Shown here one piece after another: positions 1 through 4,769 of a stretch of DNA of 7,324 nt (position 1 is the first letter of the stretch; the number at the start of each line of letters is the position of its first letter). This DNA is from Candidatus Sediminicultor secundus. Lineage in GTDB: Bacteria > Atribacterota > JS1 > SB-45 > 34-128. The translations under genes and the position numbers were made by a program. The stretch spans positions 1-7,324 of the forward strand of contig NCRO01000206.2 of NCBI GenBank assembly GCA_002849045.2. Reading direction: 5' to 3'. Under the pieces are notes generated by a model. The model saw only the letters and a program-made list of their open reading frames with translations. It had not been told where the DNA came from and did no database searches.

Positions 1-838
1 TATCTCTTACCCTCATTATATTTCCTAAAGATTTAGACATTTTCTGATTATTTAAACAAAGGTAACCATTGTGCATCCAGTACCTTACAAACTGTTGATT
101 AGTGTAAGCTTCGCTTTGGGCAATTTCATTTTCATGATGAGGAAAGACTAAATCTGAACCCCCGGTATGTATATCAAAACTTTCTCCTAAATATTTCATC
201 GACATAGCTGAACATTCAATGTGCCAACCGGGCCTTCCCTTCCCCCAGGGGCTCTCCCAGGAGGGTTCTCCTTCCTTCGCCCTTTTCCATAAGGCAAAAT
301 CTATAGATTCCTTCTTTCTTTCATCTACTTCTACTCGTGCTCCTGCTTTTAATTCTTCGATATTTTGACCAGAAAGTTTTCCATAACCTTTAAATTTAGA
401 TACATCGAAAAACACATCACCGTCTATTTCGTAAGCATACCCTTTTTTTTCTAATCCTTTTGCCAGCTCTATTATCTCCTTGATATGTTCTGTTGCTCGA
501 GGATGAACATCCGCTCTCTCTATATTAAGTGAATCAACATCAATAAAATACTCTTGAATAAATTTTTCTGCTAATTCCGAGACTGTGATCTTTAATTCTT
601 TTGCTTTATTTATCATTTTATCATCTATATCAGTTAAATTTTGTATGTATTTTACCCTATAACCCTTAAATTTCAAAAACCTTCTAACCACTTCAAAGAT
701 TATAAAGGGTCGAGCATTTCCTATATGAATGTAATTGTAAACCGTAGGTCCACAAACATACATCCCTACTTCTCCGCTTTTTAAGGGGACGAACTCTTCC
801 TTTTTTCGGGTTAAAGTATTATATATCTTCAATGACAT
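1..838 (-). CDS. cysS: Cysteinyl-tRNA synthetase, N-terminal 279 residues (3' part beyond the window)
   Basis: This cytoplasmic class I aminoacyl-tRNA synthetase joins cysteine to tRNA-Cys with ATP. The visible 279 codons cover the Rossmann catalytic domain. The nucleotide-binding HIGH motif appears as HIGN at residues 38-41, just after CGPTVYNYI, and the KMSKS loop is at 266-270. The four zinc ligands that recognise the cysteine thiol are all present at C29, C209, H234 and E238, nearly the same numbering as in the E. coli enzyme (C28, C209, H234, E238). The reading frame is open to the window edge, so the helical and anticodon-binding parts (normally to about residue 460-480) are simply outside. 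The ATG at 838-836 is supported by GAGAGG at 849-854, 10 nt upstream. It lies 171 bp downstream of the yacL-type gene, with a repeat-filled spacer between, so co-transcription is possible but unproven. Identification is secure. Confidence 0.97.
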   Translation of the reverse strand, partial: MSLKIYNTLTRKKEEFVPLKSGEVGMYVCGPTVYNYIHIGNARPFIIFEVVRRFLKFKGYRVKYIQNLTDIDDKMINKAKELKITVSELAEKFIQEYFIDVDSLNIERADVHPRATEHIKEIIELAKGLEKKGYAYEIDGDVFFDVSKFKGYGKLSGQNIEELKAGARVEVDERKKESIDFALWKRAKEGEPSWESPWGKGRPGWHIECSAMSMKYLGESFDIHTGGSDLVFPHHENEIAQSEAYTNQQFVRYWMHNGYLCLNNQKMSKSLGNIMRVRD

Positions 839-1009
839 ATTTTTGTTTCCTCTCTTGCTTTTAGCGTATCTTTTTTATAGTGCAAAACGCAAAGCCAAAA
901 TTTAAAGCTAAAAACTAAGAAAAAGTTTTAAATTTTTAATCATAGTTTTTAGTTTTTCGCTTTTCGTTTTTAGTTTTTTCTCTCTACGCTAAGCGCCATA
1001 CTCTATCCT
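839..1009. other. Spacer between the yacL-type gene and cysS
   Basis: No gene is visible here. Apart from the cysS ribosome-binding site near 849-854, almost the whole spacer is the inverted 7-bp repeat element described separately. On the minus strand TATAAA (plus positions 874-879) could be a -10 box for cysS, but no convincing -35 lies 16-18 nt upstream, so I do not call a promoter. There is no GC-rich hairpin followed by a T-run, hence no standard terminator for the upstream gene. Confidence 0.6.
861..992. repeat. Inverted element built of 7-bp units, with 8-bp terminal inverted repeats
   Basis: The outer ends are TTAGCGTA (861-868) and its exact reverse complement TACGCTAA (985-992). 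Inside, a T-rich right arm at 943-977 is five consecutive 7-mers: TAGTTTT at 943, 950 and 971, TCGCTTT at 957 and TCGTTTT at 964. The A-rich left arm from 882 to about 923 also reads in 7-mers: GCAAAAC at 882, GCAAAGC at 889, CAAAATT at 896, TAAAGCT at 903 and AAAAACT at 910. The arms are roughly complementary, and CTAAAAACTA (908-917) pairs perfectly with TAGTTTTTAG (943-952). All of this is read directly from the sequence. Whether the element is mobile, regulatory or a by-product of replication slippage cannot be told from one copy. Confidence 0.7.
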
Positions 1010-2134
1010 TCATTTTCTCGAAGACAATCTAACTATATTTTTGTATTCATTAGATTTTCTATTCATTACACTTTTTACCCTACCAAAGATCATCCTACCT
1101 GCGGGAGTTTGTAAAATACTGGTAACTAAAATATTCACTTTTTTCCCAATATATTTGTGTCCATCTTCCACTACTATCATGGTACCGTCCTCAAGATAAG
1201 CAATCCCCTGCTCTGGTTCTTTGCCTTCTTTTATTATTTGGGTATTCATTTCCTCGCCAGGTAAGATAACCGCCTTTAGAGCATTAGATAAATCATTGAT
1301 ATTTAAAACAGGAATGCCCTCAAGCTGGGCAACTTTATTCAAATTATAATCGTTGGTTAGTACTTTTGCTTTAATCTCTTTGGCAAGTCTAATTATCTTG
1401 GCATCAACCTCTTTGGGTTCATTGTAGTCTTTGCCAACAATCTTTATCTTATTCTTTCTGATTTTAGTTATTTTATTAAGTATATCTAAACCTCGGCGCC
1501 CTCGTTTCCTTTTTAAAGAATCTGAAGAGTCGGCAATATGCTGAAGTTCAGATAAAACAAAACGGGGAATTATAAGTTCACCCTCTAAAAATTCTGTTTG
1601 ACAAATGTCTAAAATACGACCATCGATAATTACACTCGTATCTAAGATCTTGGGATGGACAAAATGCTTACTATTTTCTTTTCTTCTTACTTTATTAATA
1701 TTTCTAAAATACCCAAAAAAATTAAATATTTCATCTTTTTTGTTAATTCCTATATTTATTCCTAAAGCTCCCAGTATTACGCTTAATATAATGGGAAGAT
1801 AGGAACCAATTATGGGAATAAATGAGAGTGAATAGGCTAACAAATTTGCAATAATAAGACCAATAATTAATCCAATTGTGGCAGCAGCAAAGTTTTGAGT
1901 GGGTATTTTTTGTAAATGGTAAATAATTTCTGAAAATAAACGTTGGATTTTGGTATTAAATAAAAAGGAGAACAAAAAACCAACTGTTCCTCCTCCAACT
2001 ATTGCTAAAATCTTGAATAAAATATTATAATAAATATATAAGTCAGGAATAAAATAGAATACATTATATGCCTCATAGCCTATCACTGCGCCAACAATAA
2101 TAAATATGATTTTTAAAATTCTTTTTGCCGGCAT
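1010..2134 (-). CDS. yacL: Membrane-anchored PIN-TRAM domain protein, YacL type (putative RNase)
   Basis: A 374-residue protein of the YacL/PilT-N-terminus-like family. The N-terminal 130 residues hold about four hydrophobic segments (roughly 7-26, 40-60, 82-103 and 108-130), which would anchor it in the cytoplasmic membrane. A PIN nuclease domain follows at about 162-285. Its acidic metal-site residues are visible: D165 and D171 in [13 protein letters not shown]196 in VLSEL, D244 in VDAKI and D262 in LTNDYNL. A TRAM-like beta-barrel RNA-binding domain occupies about 292-355. PIN domains usually cut RNA with Mg or Mn, but the physiological target of YacL is not known to me. The ATG is fixed by AAGGAGG at 2143-2149, 8 nt upstream, and by an in-frame TAG just before it. 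It has its own consensus promoter and a leader of about 200 nt. In Bacillus the gene sits directly after disA; here disA is missing. Confidence 0.92.
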   Translation of the reverse strand: MPAKRILKIIFIIVGAVIGYEAYNVFYFIPDLYIYYNILFKILAIVGGGTVGFLFSFLFNTKIQRLFSEIIYHLQKIPTQNFAAATIGLIIGLIIANLLAYSLSFIPIIGSYLPIILSVILGALGINIGINKKDEIFNFFGYFRNINKVRRKENSKHFVHPKILDTSVIIDGRILDICQTEFLEGELIIPRFVLSELQHIADSSDSLKRKRGRRGLDILNKITKIRKNKIKIVGKDYNEPKEVDAKIIRLAKEIKAKVLTNDYNLNKVAQLEGIPVLNINDLSNALKAVILPGEEMNTQIIKEGKEPEQGIAYLEDGTMIVVEDGHKYIGKKVNILVTSILQTPAGRMIFGRVKSVMNRKSNEYKNIVRLSSRK

Positions 2135-2185
2135 AGTTATTTCCTCCTTCTATGCGCTATTTTATTTATAAAAAAGTATAGAAAT

Positions 2186-2194
2186 ATCACCTCC
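2186..2194 (-). promoter_or_regulatory. Orphan full-strength Shine-Dalgarno sequence in the yacL leader
   Basis: On the minus strand GGAGGTGAT matches nine bases of the canonical complement to the 16S rRNA 3' end. It lies 51 nt upstream of the yacL-type ATG, which already has its own AAGGAGG. No ATG or TTG follows at a usable distance. The only nearby GTG (2190-2188) lies inside the motif itself and would open a 17-codon frame ending just before the gene. It may be a ribosome standby site, a relic of a lost leader peptide, or chance in a purine-rich tract. Confidence 0.4.
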
Positions 2195-2342
2195 CCTTTT
2201 TTATATTTCACAAATTGTATTTTATAAATAATATCTTAAATTTTTTTTAATTTGATATTTATAACTCTAATAAACTTATTTACCCAAATACTAAATCTTC
2301 AAACTCTTAAGTTGTTCCCCTGATTCTCTAAAAACCAAATAA

Positions 2343-2371
2343 ATTATAGCATGCTCCTTTATTTCTGTCAA
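2343..2371 (-). promoter_or_regulatory. Consensus sigma-70/sigma-A promoter for the yacL-type gene
   Basis: On the minus strand TTGACA (plus positions 2366-2371) and TATAAT (2343-2348) are separated by exactly 17 nt, and the -10 is preceded by TGC, giving an extended -10 (TGnTATAAT). All twelve core positions match consensus. Transcription would begin near 2336, leaving a leader of about 200 nt before the ATG at 2134. This makes yacL-cysS a transcription unit separate from clpC-radA. Confidence 0.85.
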
Positions 2372-2387
2372 AATAAGACTATTACTT

Positions 2388-2422
2388 CGTATCTCGTATC
2401 TCGTGAATCGTATCTCGTAAAG
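2388..2422. repeat. Tandem 7-bp array with CGTATCT-type units
   Basis: Five consecutive 7-mers begin with CGT: CGTATCT at 2388, 2395 and 2409, CGTGAAT at 2402, and CGTAAAG at 2416. The spacing never slips although the last four bases vary. The array sits just upstream of the -35 box of the minus-strand promoter, within about 17 bp, so it could affect RNA polymerase or regulator binding. Confidence 0.85.
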
Positions 2423-2452
2423 ATAATAGAAACCGAGAATCAGAAAAAATTC

Positions 2453-2466
2453 GTATTGGGTATTGG
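2453..2466. repeat. Two-unit 7-bp tandem repeat GTATTGG
   Basis: GTATTGG occurs twice head to tail (2453-2459 and 2460-2466), followed by a partial third unit beginning ATA. It uses different bases from the neighbouring CGTATCT array but has the same 7-bp period. Confidence 0.65.
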
Positions 2467-2600
2467 ATAAAGTAAGAAAAAAAGCACCATTCTTCTATTT
2501 ATCTTACTACCCCATTAAAGTTTATTCTAACTATTAGGTTTTAAATTATACTTTTAATCATTAAAATATTATTATTTGAGTAATTGATAATTAATATTTC

Positions 2601-2630
2601 TTGACAAATAGATTAACCTGTAAGTATAAT
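2601..2630 (+). promoter_or_regulatory. Consensus sigma-70/sigma-A promoter for the small plus-strand gene
   Basis: TTGACA at 2601-2606 and TATAAT at 2625-2630 are separated by 18 nt. Both hexamers are perfect. Transcription would start near 2637, about 87 nt before the ATG at 2724. Just past the -10 box, AAAGTT (2636-2641) and AACTTT (2651-2656) form an inverted repeat around a 9-nt gap. It could be an operator or a weak 5' hairpin; the call of a regulatory role is speculative. Confidence 0.85.
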
Positions 2631-2723
2631 TAAACAAAGTTAAAATAGAGAACTTTAATAATTTCATTAAAACTATCTCGGTATTTCTCTAAATAGCAAA
2701 ATGTTTTCACGGGGGTACTAATT

Positions 2724-3122
2724 ATGAATAAAGAAAATGGAAATGTTACTTTTCAAAAAAGTGTCGACCAATTTTTAATCCAGCATCGGAGTATCCTTGA
2801 CCTCATGACAAAATATCAAGAATCTAATTCCCGAGTAAACCGAGCAATTGCTAAAGCGGTTACCCAATGCGGTTGTATAAAAATTAAAGCAAAGAAACAA
2901 ACCATTCCTTCTAATACAAAATTAATGGAAATCCATAAATTTATGGATGCTCATATAGAAGGCTCATTATGTGATAATTGCAAAGAAATTATCGAAACAG
3001 AATTAGGTTCAAGTCTTTTTTATGCCACCGCAATATGTAACATATTAAATTTAGATTTTAATGAAATAATAAAAAAGGAAGAAGAAAGAATCTCAACTTT
3101 AGGTATTTACAATCTAACGTAA
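2724..3122 (+). CDS. Small conserved-looking helical protein with CxC and CxxC, possibly a degenerate MazG-like fold
   Basis: A 132-residue soluble protein predicted to be mostly helical, with no signal peptide or membrane segment. It carries C49-G-C51 in the middle and C83-D-N-C86 later, a possible metal or redox cysteine set. The stretch from E88 to about G127 (EIIETELGSSLFYATAICNI, then an NLDFNEIIKKEEERI tail) resembles the last two helices of all-alpha NTP pyrophosphohydrolases of the MazG type. However, the catalytic Asp of their ExxD motif is Ser here (S96), so activity is doubtful. I recall similar small proteins in clostridia but cannot assign a family with certainty. The start is supported by GGGGGT at 2711-2716, 7 nt upstream, which pairs with the anti-SD with one wobble. 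It has its own perfect promoter, opposes all its neighbours, and sits where disA is usually found between radA and yacL. Confidence 0.85.
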   Translation: MNKENGNVTFQKSVDQFLIQHRSILDLMTKYQESNSRVNRAIAKAVTQCGCIKIKAKKQTIPSNTKLMEIHKFMDAHIEGSLCDNCKEIIETELGSSLFYATAICNILNLDFNEIIKKEEERISTLGIYNLT

Positions 3123-3248
3123 TTTAGTTAACCAATTAAATTAGTCGTTAGTGCATGGTGAATAGTCGTTAGTAACAAATACAAGTTCACAGTTTACGAT
3201 TTTCAGTAAAAATAAGCCCTATTAATCACCTTTCTATTTCCTATCCGT

Positions 3249-3276
3249 AAAGTTGTAACTTTTAACTTGCAACTTT
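3249..3276. repeat. Hairpin-forming 7-bp repeat of AACTT units
   Basis: AAAGTTG (3249-3255) pairs with CAACTTT (3270-3276) around a 14-nt loop. The loop and right arm are three 7-mers: AACTTTT at 3257, AACTTGC at 3264 and AACTTTC at 3271. It could slow or end transcription from either convergent gene, but it is AT-rich and lacks the T-run of an intrinsic terminator. Confidence 0.5.
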
Positions 3277-3301
3277 CTCTACACTACCCGCTTATTCAAT
3301 C

Positions 3302-3338
3302 TTCTGATTCCTGATTCCTATCTTATTATCTCTTTACG
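3302..3338 (-). repeat. Inverted dispersed copy of the block at 2416-2445
   Basis: Read on the minus strand, this block runs CGTAAAG, AG, ATAATA, a short spacer, then GAATCAG twice and AA. The plus strand at 2416-2445 runs CGTAAAG, ATAATA, a short spacer, then GAATCAG and AA. The same words in the same order, with an extra 7-bp GAATCAG unit here, suggest the two spacers share an ancestral repeat element in opposite orientation. Confidence 0.5.
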
Positions 3339-3371
3339 ATATATTATATACTAACGACTATTCACTAACGA

Positions 3372-4745
3372 CTAGTTAAGGGCAAGATTTATAACTTCCT
3401 GAACTGTTTTTACTCCGATAATCTCCAAATCTTTTTTTAATAAAAAATTGTTTAAGTTCTTTAAATTGCTTTTAGGAATAATACATCTTTTAAAGCCCAT
3501 TTTAAGTACTTCCTGTACCCGTTTTTCTACTTGATTTACCATCCTAACTTCTCCAGCTAGCCCTACTTCTCCAAATATAACCGTATCTGGATCAATCGGA
3601 ACATCCTTAAAGCTTGAAGCTATGGCCATAATAATAGCCAAATCTAAGGCAGGTTCTAATACCTTTATTCCACCAGCAATATTTACATGAACATCTTGAG
3701 AGTGTAAAGAATATCCCACTCTTTTTTCGAGAACTGCTAAGATAAGTAAAACTCGATTATAGTCTACACCAGTAGTCATTCTTCGAGGTATACCCAGGTT
3801 GCTATAACTTACCAAAGCTTGCATTTCCACCAATAATGGCCTACTGCCTTCAAAAGTAGCTGCCACCACTGAACCAGAAACATGAGAAGGTTTTTCCGAG
3901 AGAAGTAATTCAGAAGGGTTTAATACCTCTACTAAGCCTTTTTCTCCCATTTTAAATATCCCCAATTCATTGGTAGAACCAAATCTATTCTTTGAAGAAC
4001 GAAGTATCCGGTAAATATTATATTGTTCACCCTCCAGATAGAGAACAGTGTCTACAATATGTTCAAGAACTTTGGGCCCTGCCAGTATCCCTCCTTTAGT
4101 TATATGTCCGATAATAAAAACAGAAATTTCTTTACTCTTAGCTAAACGCATTAATTGAGCAGTACATTCTCTTACCTGACTAATACTTCCCGGCGAGGAA
4201 CTAATCTCGTAATCATTAATGGCTTGAATAGAATCTACAATAACCACTTTTGGTTTAATTTCACTGATATGTTTTTTTATAACTTCTATATCAGTTTCAG
4301 AAACTAAAAAAAGTTTTTCTGCAAGAACACCTAATCTGCTGGCTCTTAATTTAATCTGATAAAGCGACTCTTCTGCAGAAATATATAATATTTTGCCGTA
4401 GTTGCTGCTTAAAGAATCGGCTATTTGTAAAAGAAGGGTAGATTTTCCAATGCCCGGTTCTCCCCCAATTAAAATCAGAGAACCAGGGACAATCCCCCCA
4501 CCTAATACTCTATCAAACTCTGAAATTTCTGTTTTATATCTCGCTCTACTTTCCTCTATCTCTATTTTACTAATAGGTAAAGGTATAGAATGTCCTTCAG
4601 GATGAAGAGAATATTTTTTCTCTTCTTTAAATACTTCTTCAATTAAAGTATTCCATCCTCCACAATCGGGACAACGCCCTAACCACCGTGGAGATTCATA
4701 AGCACATTGCTGGCACCGAAAAATAGCTTTTCCTTCTTTACCCAT
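3372..4745 (-). CDS. radA: DNA repair and recombination protein RadA (Sms)
   Basis: A 457-residue cytoplasmic ATPase of the RecA superfamily that drives branch migration of recombination intermediates; the length is typical. An N-terminal four-cysteine zinc finger is formed by C11, C14, C25 and C28. The RecA-like ATPase follows, with Walker A GEPGIGKS at 95-102 and Walker B ending in D171 (VVIVDS). The RadA signature KNRFG is at 252-256. The C-terminal Lon-protease-like domain (about 285-457) contains the usual NIAGGIKVLEPALDLA stretch and is expected to be non-proteolytic. The ATG at 4745 is preceded by GAGGAG (4751-4756) at 5 nt. It follows the clpC stop by 24 bp and is very probably co-transcribed with it, as in Bacillus. 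One oddity: the loop usually reading TKEG reads TKGG here (217-219). Its TAG stop falls inside an intergenic inverted repeat. Confidence 0.97.
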   Translation of the reverse strand: MGKEGKAIFRCQQCAYESPRWLGRCPDCGGWNTLIEEVFKEEKKYSLHPEGHSIPLPISKIEIEESRARYKTEISEFDRVLGGGIVPGSLILIGGEPGIGKSTLLLQIADSLSSNYGKILYISAEESLYQIKLRASRLGVLAEKLFLVSETDIEVIKKHISEIKPKVVIVDSIQAINDYEISSSPGSISQVRECTAQLMRLAKSKEISVFIIGHITKGGILAGPKVLEHIVDTVLYLEGEQYNIYRILRSSKNRFGSTNELGIFKMGEKGLVEVLNPSELLLSEKPSHVSGSVVAATFEGSRPLLVEMQALVSYSNLGIPRRMTTGVDYNRVLLILAVLEKRVGYSLHSQDVHVNIAGGIKVLEPALDLAIIMAIASSFKDVPIDPDTVIFGEVGLAGEVRMVNQVEKRVQEVLKMGFKRCIIPKSNLKNLNNFLLKKDLEIIGVKTVQEVINLALN

Positions 4746-4769
4746 TTTAACTCCTCTATCTTAATCTTA

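Larger units (their letters stand above)
2320..2443. repeat. Nested inverted repeats enclosing a 7-bp array
   Basis: CTGATTCTC (2320-2328) and its exact reverse complement GAGAATCAG (2435-2443) form the outer pair. CTATTA (2379-2384) and TAATAG (2424-2429) form an inner pair that tightly brackets the array at 2388-2422. The minus-strand promoter of the yacL-type gene lies inside the outer pair, so the outer left arm would fall in its transcribed leader while the array sits upstream of the promoter. Confidence 0.5.
2135..2723. other. 589-bp divergent spacer between the yacL-type gene and the small plus-strand gene
   Basis: This holds two opposing consensus promoters: minus strand 2343-2371 for the yacL-type gene and plus strand 2601-2630 for the small gene. 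It also holds the yacL leader with an orphan ribosome-binding sequence, an array of 7-bp repeats nested in two inverted repeats, and AT-rich palindromes near the plus-strand promoter (TTTTAA at 2552-2557 facing TTAAAA at 2561-2566). An inverted repeat, AGTAAGA at 2471-2477 with TCTTACT at 2502-2508, has no T-run and no gene to terminate. I see no coding potential. Confidence 0.75.
3142..3374. repeat. Convergent spacer bounded by inverted repeats and largely made of 7-bp units
   Basis: The left arm is TAGTCGTTAGTG (3142-3153) then AATAGTCGTTAGT (3161-3173), split by the 7-bp CATGGTG. The right arm at 3350-3374 is the exact reverse complement of both segments without the 7-bp insert. The 7-mer phasing is clear: TAGTCGT at 3142 and 3163, TAGTGCA at 3149, TAGTAAC at 3170; AGTTCAC at 3184 and AGTTTAC at 3191; TTTCTAT at 3231 with TTCCTAT at 3238; CTGATTC at 3304 and 3311; ACTAACG at 3350 and 3364 with ACTATTC at 3357. 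The right arm includes the radA stop codon (3374-3372). The region lies between the 3' ends of two convergent genes, yet no GC-rich stem with a T-run is present. I see no gene in it. Confidence 0.8.

Noticed and set aside
1605..1802. Plus-strand open frame of 65 codons
   Set aside because: Lies fully opposite the yacL-type gene, has no ribosome-binding site and its composition mirrors the antisense of that gene.
2135..2190. 17-codon leader peptide starting at GTG 2190
   Set aside because: The GTG is inside the Shine-Dalgarno-like motif, leaving no proper spacing, and the frame has no recognisable attenuation feature.
2388..2422. CRISPR array
   Set aside because: Units are 7 bp and contiguous, with no spacers and no cas genes nearby.
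2471..2508. Hairpin AGTAAGA/TCTTACT as a terminator
   Set aside because: The 24-nt loop, lack of a T-run and absence of any gene ending nearby make a terminator unlikely.
3123..3371. Bidirectional intrinsic terminator between the convergent genes
   Set aside because: The stems (3249-3276 and the outer 3142/3374 pair) are AT-rich or too far apart and lack a T-run.
3123..3371. Remnant of disA
   Set aside because: No diadenylate cyclase motif in any frame; the spacer is short and repetitive.
839..3371. Insertion sequence or transposase gene in the spacers
   Set aside because: No transposase-like reading frame and no target-site duplication could be seen around the inverted repeats.
4402..4605. 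Plus-strand open frame of 67 codons
   Set aside because: Antisense to the conserved Walker A region of radA; no supporting signals.
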